Below the pieces are notes generated by a model. The model was not told the DNA's origin. It did not search any database and worked only from the letters and a program-made list of their open reading frames with translations. The translations under genes and the position numbers were made by a program. 64,000 bases of DNA from JAJPKK01 sp963824905. GTDB taxonomy: Bacteria; Pseudomonadota; Alphaproteobacteria; Rhizobiales; Xanthobacteraceae. This document shows, piece by piece, positions 55,915-64,000 of the stretch; position 1 is the stretch's first letter; every line of letters begins with the position of its first letter. Location: the NCBI GenBank assembly GCA_963824905.1, contig CAWGRH010000027.1, positions 1 to 64,000 on the forward strand, read 5' to 3'.

Positions 55915-56610
55915 TCAGGCGTCAGCCGTTTTGGGGCGTTGCACGCCGGTTACACGAATGCCGGACCCTTGCGACTTGTAGTGGCGATTGATGAAGATCA
56001 TGACCGACGTCAACGCCTCTGCCGCGGCGGAATTGGCGATCGGACCGGCGTGCCAGGCGGTCAGCCCGATGTCGGCCGCGAGCGCAATCACTATGCCGCG
56101 CGCGGCCGGGTCGTCGCTGCACACCAGCACCTCGCAGTCGATCTCATGATCGAGATCGTCGAGATGGCTCGCGGAGATATTCTGGAACGCCGAGACCACC
56201 CGCACCGCGTCGCCGAGCAGCGCCTGGATTGCGGCGGCGGCCGACCCTCCCTCAGGTAGCTGCACGCGCGCCACCCTAGGCGGCACCAGCGGCGCGGTCG
56301 CATCGATCAGGATCTTGCCCGACAGGGCTTCGCGCACCTCTTCGACGGTGGCGCGCTGGGCCGCATAGGGCACCGTGAGCAAGACGAGCTCCGCCACCTC
56401 CGCGGCGGCCTTGTTGCCGGCGCCGGACACGCGCGTCTCTCCGAGCCTCGTATTCATCTCGGCGGCGCGTTCCGCTGCGCGGTCGGGGCTGCGCGAGCCG
56501 AGGATGACACGGTGCCCTGCCCTGGCGAGGCGCAGCGCGAGGCCGCCGCCCTCCTGCCCGGTGCCGCCGAGCACGGCGATGGTGTGAGATTTCGCGGTTT
56601 CTGCGATCAT
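55915..56610 (-). CDS. npdG: coenzyme F420-dependent NADP reductase (NpdG)
   Basis: A 231-residue Rossmann-fold enzyme that passes hydride between F420H2 and NADP. It has TIAVLGGTGQEGGGLALRLARAG near residue 12, a GSRSPDRA nucleotide-specificity loop, and VVSAFQNISASHLDD and AGPIANSAAAEALTS segments like those of archaeal and actinobacterial Fno/NpdG. The ATG (MIAETAKSH) shares ATGA with the fbiC stop, so fbiC and npdG are translated together. That context strongly supports the F420 assignment. Confidence 0.88.
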   Translation of the reverse strand: MIAETAKSHTIAVLGGTGQEGGGLALRLARAGHRVILGSRSPDRAAERAAEMNTRLGETRVSGAGNKAAAEVAELVLLTVPYAAQRATVEEVREALSGKILIDATAPLVPPRVARVQLPEGGSAAAAIQALLGDAVRVVSAFQNISASHLDDLDHEIDCEVLVCSDDPAARGIVIALAADIGLTAWHAGPIANSAAAEALTSVMIFINRHYKSQGSGIRVTGVQRPKTADA

Positions 56611-59058
56611 GGTTGCGTCGCCTGCTCCGTCGCGGGCCGCAGCGTGCCGACATTCGCCACGCGGCGTGCGGGAGTCTGGATCACCGGCGCGAGCGGAGCC
56701 GCCTCGCGTCCGGCACGGTGGCGTTCGGCCGGAGCTTCGGCATAAAGCGTCGTCCGCTGCGCCGTCTGGCGACTCGATCGAGGCGACGAGGGCCTCCATG
56801 GCCAACGGGTCGAGCTCCTGCCCGTGGGACGCGCCGGCCGCCCGGGAGATGCTCTCGTTCATCAAGGTGCCACCGAGATCGTCGGCTCCGGCCTGCAGGC
56901 AGGCGCGGACGCCGTCGAGGCCCATCTTCACCCAACTCACCTGGATGTGCTTGATGAGAGGGTTGAGCGCGAGCCGCGCCACCGCATGCATCAACACCGC
57001 CTCGCGGAACGTCGGCCCGCGACGGGCCGCACCCTTGTAATAGATCGGCGCCTCCATATGCACGAACGGCAGCGGCACGAACTCGGTGAAGCCGCCGGTG
57101 CGCATCTGCAGGTCACGGATCGCCACCAGATGCCGCGCCCAATGCGCGGGGGCGTCGACATGGCCGAACATGATAGTCGCGGTGGTCGAAAGACCGACGC
57201 GGTGCGCCGTCTCGATGACATCGAGCCATTCGGCGGTGGTGAGCTTGTCCGGACAAATCACGGCGCGGACCTCGTCGTCGAGGATTTCCGCCGCCGTGCC
57301 CGGCAGGCTGCCGAGGCCGGCATCGCGCAGCCGTTCGAGGAATTGCCGCACCGGAATGCCGAGCGTTGCCGCGCCATGACGCACCTCGAGCGGGGAGAAC
57401 GCGTGGACATGCATCGCCGGCACCGCCGTCTTCACCGTTTGCAAAATCGCGAGATAGGTGTCGCCGGTGTAATCGGGGTGAATGCCGCCCTGCAGGCAGA
57501 CCTCGGTGGCACCGCGCGCCCAGGCTTCCGTCACCCGACGCGCGATCTCGTCGTGGTCGAGATCGTAGGCGGGGCCGCGCAGGTGGTCGGCCGACTTCCC
57601 CTTGGAAAAGGCGCAGAAGGCGCAGCGGTAGGTGCACACGTTGGTGTAGTTGATGTTGCGGTTGACGACGTAGGCGACGGTGTCGCCGACCGCGCGGGCT
57701 CGCAGGCGATCGGCCGTCGCGCAGACGTGATCGAAATCGGCGCCACGCGCCGCGAACAGCATTTCGATCTCGGCCGCAGACAGCGGCGAAGCATCCTCGG
57801 CCTTGGCGAGAAGGCGGTCGAACGACGGACCGGCCGAGCCGATCGCAGTCTTCGGCAACGCAGCCGGGGGGACATCAGCCTGCCCCGGCGCCCAGTCGTC
57901 GGCCCGCGCCAACCCATGCGCGTCGCTCGCGTGCACCACCGCCGTGTGCAGCGCGCGATCGAGCCATCTCGCCTTGTCGTCGACATGATGCGGATAGAGC
58001 GGGAGCCGCGCCACCAGCACACGCCCATGCCGCGCAAGCTCGTCGGCCAAGGCATCGACGTGCGGCCACGGCGCCTCCGGATTGACGAAGTCCGGCGTCA
58101 CCGGGGAGATGCCGCCCCAGTCGTCGATGCCGGCCTTGATGACTTCGCCGATGAGCCGCGGGGCGAGATTGGGGGGCGTCTGAACGCTCATCTTAGCCCC
58201 GAATACGAGGCGCGCGACGGCGAGCGTCCACAGGAGATCGTCGTTCCCGGCGTCAGCGCTCTCTTCCATGCGCGTGCCCGGCTTGGCGCGGAACGGCTGG
58301 ATGATCACTTCCTGAATGTGGCCGCGGTCGCGGGCGCGCAGCGCCAGCATCGCCTCGATGCGTTCGCGACGGGTCTCGCCGATGCCGATGAGAAGCCCCG
58401 TGGTGAAGGGAATATCGAGTGCGCCGGCCGCCTCGATCGTCCCGAGACGGACCGCGGGGTCTTTGTCCGGCGAGCCGAAATGAACGCCGCCGCGCTCCGA
58501 CAGCCGCGGCGACGCGGTTTCCAGCATCAACCCCATGGAGGCGGCCACCGGGCGCAGCTTCGCCATGTCGTCGCGAGTCATCACGCCGGGATTGAGATGC
58601 GGCAGCAGCCCGGTTTCATCGATCACAAGCCTGGCCACCTCCCGGAGATAGTCGAGCGTCGTCGCATGGCCGAGCGCGGTGAGCGCCGAGCGTGCCGCCG
58701 GATAGCGCAGCTCCGGCTTGTCGCCGAGCGTGAACAGCGCCTCCGTGCATCCGGCCGCTGCTCCTGCCCGCGCAACCGCGAGCACCTCCTCGGGCGACAT
58801 GTAGGCCGGCTCGCCGCGGCGCGGCGGCGTCGCAAAGGTGCAATAATGGCAGGAGTCGCGGCAGAGGTGGGTGAGCGGAATGAAGACCTTGCGGGAATAG
58901 GTCATGACCGCGCCGAAGGCTTCATCGCGCAGCGCCGCCGCTTCCGCCATCAGCACGGCCGTGTCGCGCCGCTCGGCGAGCGCAAGTGCCGCGTCGTCAG
59001 TCAGCGGCTCGGGCCGGATCGGGGGCTCGACGCGAGGCGTGGGGCGCTGGACATTCAT
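56607..59058 (-). pseudogene. fbiC: FO synthase FbiC (CofG-CofH fusion), frameshift near the end
   Basis: A protein of about 816 residues if corrected. FbiC joins two radical-SAM halves that make the F420 deazaflavin chromophore FO. The first half has CRDSCHYC (Cys 66, 70, 73); the second has CTYRCAFC near residue 475, each a CxxxCxxC Fe4S4 site. Family segments such as QTPPNLAP, CLQGGIHPDYTGDTY and GTAAEILDDEVR are present. An extra base near 56774 shifts the frame at about residue 761, just before the conserved QRTTLY end; removing it gives IGRQTAQRTTLYAEA and a stop that overlaps npdG. All catalytic residues precede the shift. F420 genes are rare in alphaproteobacteria. Confidence 0.85.
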
Positions 59059-59268
59059 CCCTGAGTCCTATGACCGTGACCGCTCGACCGCAACGACCGT
59101 TATCAGGAACCACCGGGTCTATCGAGGCCGCCCGCAGCGGCGAATTCAAATTCTCGGCATTGCACACGAAACACGGTGGCCACAGGCATGTTCCGTTCGC
59201 TATAGGAGAGGGGGCTGCCGCGTTACTCGCCGGCAGTGGTGCGCCGAACCAGGTCGAGGGCTGACCCG

Positions 59269-60096
59269 ATGCGACGAATCCTGCCCGGCTTGTTTGCAGC
59301 CATTGTCATCTTCGCGTCATGCTTCGCCGTTGCACAGGAACGCGCGATCACGGTCGCCTCCACGACCTCGACCGAACAGTCCGGCCTGTTCAGCTACCTC
59401 CTGCCCCTGTTCTCGGCGCGCACCGGGATCCGCGTCAACGTCGTCGCGGTCGGCACCGGCCAGGCGCTCGACATCGGCCGGCGCGGGGACGCCGACGTGG
59501 CGTTCGTCCACGACCGGCCGGCGGAAGAAAAATTCATGGCGGAAGGCTTCGGCGTGAAGCGCTTCGACGTCATGTATAATGATTTCGTGATCGTCGGGCC
59601 GGCCTCCGACCCCGCGCACATCCGCGACGAGAAGGACGTCTCCGCAGCCTTCCGCAAGATCGCCGAGGCCCGCGTACCTTTCGTGTCGCGCGGCGACCGC
59701 TCCGGCACCCACGAGGCGGAGTTGCGCTTTTGGAAGGACGCCGGCATCGACATCGCCGCCGCCAAGGGGCCGTGGTACCGCGACATCGGGCAAGGCATGG
59801 GACCGGCGCTGAACATGGCGGCGAGCGCCGACGCCTACGTGCTCTCCGACCGCGGCACCTGGCTGTCGTTCAAGAACCGCGGCCCGCTGGAAATCCTGGT
59901 CGAGGGAGACCGGCGACTCTTCAACCAATATGGCGTGATGCTGGTCAATCCGCAGAAGCACCCCAACGTGAGGGTCGCAGACGGACAGGCCTTCGTCGAC
60001 TGGCTGATCTCGCCCGAGGGCCAGAAGGCGATTGCCGGCTACAAGATCGGCGGCGAGCAGTTGTTCTTCCCGGACGCCTCACCTCGCGGACTGTGA
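59269..60096 (+). CDS. tupA: tungstate ABC transporter substrate-binding protein TupA
   Basis: A 275-residue periplasmic protein with a Sec signal peptide ending ASCFAVAQ. The mature start ITVASTTSTEQSGLF carries the TTSTxxSGL anion-binding site typical of TupA; the RGDRSGTHEAELRFW segment near residue 145 and the GPALNMAAS region also match. It should deliver tungstate to TupB. The ATG giving MRRILPG has GAGGG nearby. It is divergent from fbiC and convergent with tupB, eight bases apart. Confidence 0.9.
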   Translation: MRRILPGLFAAIVIFASCFAVAQERAITVASTTSTEQSGLFSYLLPLFSARTGIRVNVVAVGTGQALDIGRRGDADVAFVHDRPAEEKFMAEGFGVKRFDVMYNDFVIVGPASDPAHIRDEKDVSAAFRKIAEARVPFVSRGDRSGTHEAELRFWKDAGIDIAAAKGPWYRDIGQGMGPALNMAASADAYVLSDRGTWLSFKNRGPLEILVEGDRRLFNQYGVMLVNPQKHPNVRVADGQAFVDWLISPEGQKAIAGYKIGGEQLFFPDASPRGL

Positions 60097-60104
60097 CCGC
60101 ACCG

Positions 60105-60803
60105 CTACTTCCGCTCGGTTTCGCCAGCGAGCAGGAAGGCCACAGTGCTCACGCCGATGCTGAGCGCGATCAGGATCATCCCGAGGCCGAGGGCAAGAGG
60201 CAGGTCGCCCTTGCTGGTTTCCAGGGCGATGGCGGTGGTCATGGTGCGAGTGAGCCCGCGGATGTTGCCGCCGACGATGATGATGGCTCCGACCTCGGCG
60301 ATGGCGCGGCCGAATGCGGCGAGGAACGCGGTCAGCAATGCGCCGCGGCCGATCGACAGGAGCTCAAGGGTGATGCGCGGCTTGGAAGCGCCGTCGATGC
60401 GGAAGAGATCGCCGTAGTCCGCCCACAGCCCCGTCGTGGCGCGATGCACGAGCGCGATCACGATCGGGATGGTGAGCATCACCTGGGCGATGATCATGGC
60501 GGTCGGCGTGAAGAGCAGCCCGGCGAAGCCAAGCGGCCCCGACCGGGACAGCAGAAGATAGCCGGCGAGCCCGACGACGACCGGCGGCAACCCGAGCAGC
60601 GCGTTGGTCAGGACGATCAGCACGTGACGGCCGGCGAACCGGCTCACCGCGAGCAGCGCGCCGAGCGGCGCTGCGACAACCATGGCGATGACCGTCGCGG
60701 AGAGGCTGACGCGCAGCGACAGGGCAACGATGCCGATCAGCTCAGGATCGAGATCGCGCAGAAGCGCGAATGCGGCGGCAAAAGCTTGGGCAATATCCGA
60801 CAC
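60105..60803 (-). CDS. tupB: tungstate ABC transporter permease TupB
   Basis: A 232-residue inner-membrane permease with five or six spans. The ABC-permease loop is EVGAIIIVGGNIRGLTRTMTTAI near residue 165 and the tail MTTAIALETSKGDLPLALGLG matches TupB. It normally pairs with the TupC ATPase, which is not in this window. It is encoded opposite tupA, with ends eight bases apart, so unlike the usual tupABC operon the binding protein and permease are transcribed separately. Confidence 0.9.
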   Translation of the reverse strand: MSDIAQAFAAAFALLRDLDPELIGIVALSLRVSLSATVIAMVVAAPLGALLAVSRFAGRHVLIVLTNALLGLPPVVVGLAGYLLLSRSGPLGFAGLLFTPTAMIIAQVMLTIPIVIALVHRATTGLWADYGDLFRIDGASKPRITLELLSIGRGALLTAFLAAFGRAIAEVGAIIIVGGNIRGLTRTMTTAIALETSKGDLPLALGLGMILIALSIGVSTVAFLLAGETERK

Positions 60804-60976
60804 TGGCGTTCATCAGGTATGAGGATTCGGCATGCAAACGCTGCGGTGCCTGTTCTCCGCGACAGGATCACCGTTTCATAAAGTGCCATAATGCATAAAT
60901 CTGCAACGCAAACGGCCGGAGGGCGTTACCCTCCTCGGCCGGGCGCGCTCAAGCCCACACTCGAGAAGAACCCGCC

Positions 60977-62776
60977 ATGACCGACACCGGAAACGCCAAG
61001 CCCCGCCTGCGCTCGCGGCTGTGGTTCCACAATCCGCACAATCCCGGGATGACCGCGCTCTACTTAGAACGCTATCTTAATTACGGGCTGACCAAGGAAG
61101 AGCTCACCTCGGACAAGCCGATCATTGCCATCGCCCAGACCGGCTCCGATCTTTCTCCGTGCAACCGGCATCACCTCGAGCTCGCAGACCGCGTGCGCGA
61201 CGGCATCCGCGACGCCGGCGGCATCGCCTTCGAGTTTCCGGTGCATCCGATCCAGGAAACCGGCAAGCGGCCGACGGCGGCGCTCGACCGAAACCTCGCC
61301 TATCTCGGGCTCGTCGAGCTGCTGTTCGGCTATCCGATCGACGGCGTCGTGCTCACCACCGGCTGCGACAAGACCACTCCCGCCTGCCTGATGGCAGCGG
61401 CGACGGTGAACATTCCCGCGATCGTGCTCTCCGGCGGGCCGATGCTCAACGGCTGGCGCAACGGCGAGCGTGTCGGCTCAGGCACCATCGTGTGGAAGGC
61501 GCGCGAGGAGCAGGCCGCCGGCCGGATCGACTACGACGAGTTCATCGATCTTGTCTCGGCGTCGGCGCCGTCGGTCGGCCACTGCAACACCATGGGCACC
61601 GCTTCGACCATGAATGCGCTCGCCGAGGCGCTCGGCATGTCGCTGCCGGGATGTGCCGCAATTCCGGCACCCTACCGGGAGCGCGCCCAGATCGCCTACG
61701 AGACCGGCCGCCGCGCCGTCGAGATCGTGCACAAGGACTTGAAGCCGTCGGACATCCTGACCCGCAGGGCCTTCGAGAACGCGATCGTCGCCTGCTCGGC
61801 AATCGGCGGCTCGACTAACGCGCCGATCCACATCAATGCGATCGCGCGGCATGTCGGCGTCGCGCTGAGCATGGCCGACTGGGAGGAGATCGGCTATCGC
61901 GTCCCCCTCCTCGTCAACATGCAGCCGGCGGGAAAATATCTCGGCGAAGAGTATTACCGCGCCGGCGGTTTGCCGGCGGTGATGCACGAGCTCGCCCGCG
62001 CCGGCCGCATCCACACCGATGCGCTCACCATCAACGGCAAGACGATAGGCGAGAACGTCAAGGGCGCCGGCGCGCGGGACAGCGACGTGATCCTGCCTTA
62101 CGGCAATCCGCTCAAACAAACCGCCGGCTTCAAGCTGCTGCGTGGCAATCTGTTCGATTCAGCGATCATGAAGACGAGCGTGATCTCGGAAGAATTCCGC
62201 CGCCGATATCTCGCCAACCCCGCCGATCCCGAAGCCTTCGAAGGCCGTGCCGTGGTGTTCGAGGGCCCCGAGGATTACCACCACCGCATCGACGACCCCT
62301 CGCTCGGCATCGACGAGGGCACCATCCTGGTGATCCGCGGCGTCGGACCGATCGGCTATCCTGGCTCGGCCGAGGTGGTGAACATGCAGCCCCCGGCGGC
62401 GCTGATCAAACGCGGCGTCACGTCGCTGCCCTGCATCGGCGACGGGCGACAGTCCGGCACCTCGGGCTCGCCCTCGATCCTAAATGCGTCGCCCGAGGCG
62501 GCTGCGGGCGGCGGCCTCGCGCTACTGCGCACCGGCGACCGCATTCGCGTCGACCTCAAAGCCGGCAGCGCCGACATACTGATCTCCGAGGAAGAGCTCG
62601 CCGAACGCCGCGCGGCGCTCGAAAAGGCCGGCGGCTTCAAGTATCCGTCGAGCCAGACGCCGTGGCAGGAAATCCAACGCGGCATGGTCGAGCAGCTTGC
62701 CGACGGCATGGTGCTCGAGCCGGCGGTGAAATACCAGCGGGTGGCGCAGAAATTCGTGCCGCGCGACAATCACTGA
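60977..62776 (+). CDS. IlvD/Edd-family sugar-acid dehydratase
   Basis: A 599-residue Fe-S dehydratase that removes water from a sugar acid or dihydroxy acid. Cluster cysteines appear in CDKTTPAC (Cys130) and in SVGHCNTMGTASTMN near residue 203; GCAAIPAPYRERAQIA, SAIGGSTNAPIHI and the GIDEGTILVIRG segment also match. Length and details (RLWFHNPHNPGMTALYLERY start) fit the L-arabonate/D-xylonate/D-gluconate-type group rather than biosynthetic IlvD (which is about 560-610 with a different N-terminus). It is a lone gene. Exact sugar acid not decided. Confidence 0.88.
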   Translation: MTDTGNAKPRLRSRLWFHNPHNPGMTALYLERYLNYGLTKEELTSDKPIIAIAQTGSDLSPCNRHHLELADRVRDGIRDAGGIAFEFPVHPIQETGKRPTAALDRNLAYLGLVELLFGYPIDGVVLTTGCDKTTPACLMAAATVNIPAIVLSGGPMLNGWRNGERVGSGTIVWKAREEQAAGRIDYDEFIDLVSASAPSVGHCNTMGTASTMNALAEALGMSLPGCAAIPAPYRERAQIAYETGRRAVEIVHKDLKPSDILTRRAFENAIVACSAIGGSTNAPIHINAIARHVGVALSMADWEEIGYRVPLLVNMQPAGKYLGEEYYRAGGLPAVMHELARAGRIHTDALTINGKTIGENVKGAGARDSDVILPYGNPLKQTAGFKLLRGNLFDSAIMKTSVISEEFRRRYLANPADPEAFEGRAVVFEGPEDYHHRIDDPSLGIDEGTILVIRGVGPIGYPGSAEVVNMQPPAALIKRGVTSLPCIGDGRQSGTSGSPSILNASPEAAAGGGLALLRTGDRIRVDLKAGSADILISEEELAERRAALEKAGGFKYPSSQTPWQEIQRGMVEQLADGMVLEPAVKYQRVAQKFVPRDNH

Positions 62777-62814
62777 GCGGACGCGGCGTCCGCCAAGGCG
62801 ACTTCGAGGTCGAA

Positions 62815-63441
62815 ATGAAATACGTTTCGATAACGCTCGTGGCGACGGCACTTCTCATTGCGCCCGCCGTGTCTCGGGCGCAGGACGCCGCACCGCGCGC
62901 GCACACCAGCGCCGGCCTGCCTTACCTACCCGATAGCCAATTGAAGCCGCCCGATCTCGTGGACGCCATCCGCGCCCGCCGCAAGGACCGCAAGCTTCTC
63001 AACCTCGACCGCATCCTGCTGCAGAGCCCCAATTTCGCCCGCGGCTGGAACACCATGTTCGGCGCGATTCGCGGCCAGTTGAGCCTCGATCCCAAGCTGC
63101 GCGAACTCGTAACGATGGCGATCGCCGTCCTCAACGCCTCCGACTATCAGTGGACCGCTCACGAGAGCGAGTTCCTTGCCGCCGGCGGAACGAAACTCCA
63201 GCTCGCCGCGCTGCGCGGCGTTGCCTCCCCGAACTTCGACCAGACATCGTTCGATGAAATCGAACGGGCGACGCTCGCCTTGACGGTGGAGATGACGAGA
63301 AACGTCACCGTGCAACCGGGCACGATGAAGCGGATCGAGAGCCTCATGTCGGACCAGCACGTCGTCGAGCTGATCGGGGTGATCGCCGGCTACAACATGG
63401 TATCCCGCTTCTTTGTCGCTACCGGCGTCGACCCGGAATAG
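62815..63441 (+). CDS. secreted carboxymuconolactone decarboxylase-like protein
   Basis: A 208-residue protein with a Sec signal peptide (about 1-22, PAVSRA-Q) and an AhpD/CMD-fold domain: ILLQSPNFARGWNTMFG, REL-VTMAIAVLNASDYQWTAHESE and DEIERATLALTVEMTRN. The catalytic-Cys positions of AhpD are replaced in YQWTAH, so peroxidase activity is unlikely; the His remains. It lies 38 bases after the sugar-acid dehydratase. Its ATG follows GAGGTCGAA. The 3' end overlaps the opposite-strand DUF2061 gene by 52 bases. Function unknown. Confidence 0.75.
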   Translation: MKYVSITLVATALLIAPAVSRAQDAAPRAHTSAGLPYLPDSQLKPPDLVDAIRARRKDRKLLNLDRILLQSPNFARGWNTMFGAIRGQLSLDPKLRELVTMAIAVLNASDYQWTAHESEFLAAGGTKLQLAALRGVASPNFDQTSFDEIERATLALTVEMTRNVTVQPGTMKRIESLMSDQHVVELIGVIAGYNMVSRFFVATGVDPE

Positions 63442-63980
63442 CTTGGCGAGGAGGCCTCGCTGGCCTCGTAATAGTCCCAACCCTTCTCATGCAGGTAATA
63501 GACGAACGGAGCGATCACCATGCTGAACGCGGTGAGACCCGCCGCGGCGGCGAGGTCGCGGACGAAGAAATAGTTGGCGCCGAACTCCGACACTGCGGTC
63601 ACGACCTCGTAGGTGACCGTTTTGGCAAAAGCTCGGCTCACCTCGATATTTGCCAAGCGCGTGCGGCCATTCTTCCCGCCGACCGTCACGCCCGGAATCG
63701 GCACACGCACGCCTTGCCGCACGGAGGCGGAACCGTAATGGTGCCAGACCACTTCATGCGCAAAATAGGCGATGGGCCCGGCGACGAGCGACAAGCCCGA
63801 CAAACTCGCTGCGGCCGTCAGCTCGCCGAGCACGAAATAGTTCGCTCCGAAGTCGACCGTCGTGACGATGGCGCGATAGGTGAAGGTCTTGACGACCGCG
63901 CGCCATGTGTCGAAGGATTTATCCTCGTCTGCAGCCCCTGCCTGCGCAAAATGCGCCGTTGGCGCAATGGGTGTCGGCAC
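63390..63980 (-). CDS. tandem DUF2061 membrane protein
   Basis: A 196-residue protein with two DUF2061 units. Each has a basic N-terminal helix, a TVTYRxIVTTVDFGANYFV-type segment (residues 30-50 and 122-142) and a hydrophobic span (LSLVAGPIAYFAHEVVWHHYG and FSMVIAPFVYYLHEKGWDYYE). The repeat suggests a duplicated two-span membrane protein of unknown role. It is convergent with the CMD-like gene and its last 52 bases lie antisense to that gene's end. The start is near the window's end but the ATG and ribosome site are within view. Confidence 0.82.
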   Translation of the reverse strand: MPTPIAPTAHFAQAGAADEDKSFDTWRAVVKTFTYRAIVTTVDFGANYFVLGELTAAASLSGLSLVAGPIAYFAHEVVWHHYGSASVRQGVRVPIPGVTVGGKNGRTRLANIEVSRAFAKTVTYEVVTAVSEFGANYFFVRDLAAAAGLTAFSMVIAPFVYYLHEKGWDYYEASEASSPSYSGSTPVATKKRDTML

Positions 63981-64000
63981 CGGAGACGATCCGATCTGAG

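Noticed and set aside
55915..59058. A natural FbiC-NpdG fusion of 1047 residues
   Set aside because: The joining segment is low in sense, and dropping one base gives the conserved FbiC ending plus an ATGA overlap with a normal NpdG start.
56824..59064. A 746-residue plus-strand frame opposite fbiC
   Set aside because: It is antisense to a well-supported radical-SAM gene and has no recognisable motif.

Overview
This 64 kb window is GC-rich chromosomal DNA of an alphaproteobacterium, most likely a Hyphomicrobiales member of the Bradyrhizobiaceae/Xanthobacteraceae type. The basis is protein style (Liv-type amino-acid importers, PAS_7-GGDEF-EAL protein, HtrA-TPR protein, small hypotheticals of Bradyrhizobium type) and several intergenic palindromes of the kind scattered through such genomes. 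No rRNA, tRNA, CRISPR array or intact mobile element was seen.

Layout. 0-5.6 kb: two small hypotheticals, then a branched-chain amino-acid/amide ABC importer on the minus strand (livK frameshifted, livH, a fused livM-livG, livF). 5.6-6.7 kb: no recognisable gene. 6.7-9.2 kb: a cyclic-di-GMP synthase/phosphodiesterase. 9.25-14.1 kb: a NodU/CmcH carbamoyltransferase divergent from a tight EamA transporter-FkbH-acyl carrier protein operon, the most system-like unit here. 14.2-16.2 kb: transposase fragments and a decayed gene. 16.8-21.5 kb: HtrA-like protease with TPRs, a small membrane protein, a polysaccharide deacetylase and an OmpA lipoprotein-like protein. 21.5-27.5 kb: a nonulosonic (sialic-acid-like) sugar pathway with a large GT-B-like protein. 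27.5-32.5 kb: MFS symporter, asparagine synthase, a nested palindromic element, NUDIX hydrolase and a frameshifted deaminase. 32.6-36.9 kb: LPS heptose genes hldE, hldD, waaF, gmhA. 37.1-41.75 kb: a secreted CXXCH/propeller protein, a polyprenyl-sugar-type membrane glycosyltransferase and a second heptosyltransferase. 41.9-48 kb: galE, fumarylacetoacetate hydrolase family protein, pcaD-like lactonase, MsbA-like ABC exporter, LptF. 48.3-55.6 kb: a multicopper oxidase fused to six FG-GAP repeats, small secreted proteins, a recombinase remnant and an RND/MMPL transporter. 55.9-64 kb: coenzyme F420 genes (fbiC, npdG), tungstate importer parts (tupA, tupB), a sugar-acid dehydratase, a secreted carboxymuconolactone-decarboxylase-like protein and a DUF2061 protein.

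Functionally, much of the middle of the window is for the cell envelope: heptose for the LPS core, a nonulosonic acid for surface glycan, galE, lipid A/LPS transport parts and polysaccharide deacetylation.

Six otherwise well-preserved genes (livK, a tadA-like deaminase, the CXXCH protein, the membrane glycosyltransferase, pcaD and fbiC) each carry exactly one extra base. Removing it restores the family reading frame in every case. Three of the six share the same local word (GAGTTCG where GAGTCG is expected), which points to sequence error at least as much as to gene decay. Statements about family membership come from recognising motifs by eye; no database search was run.
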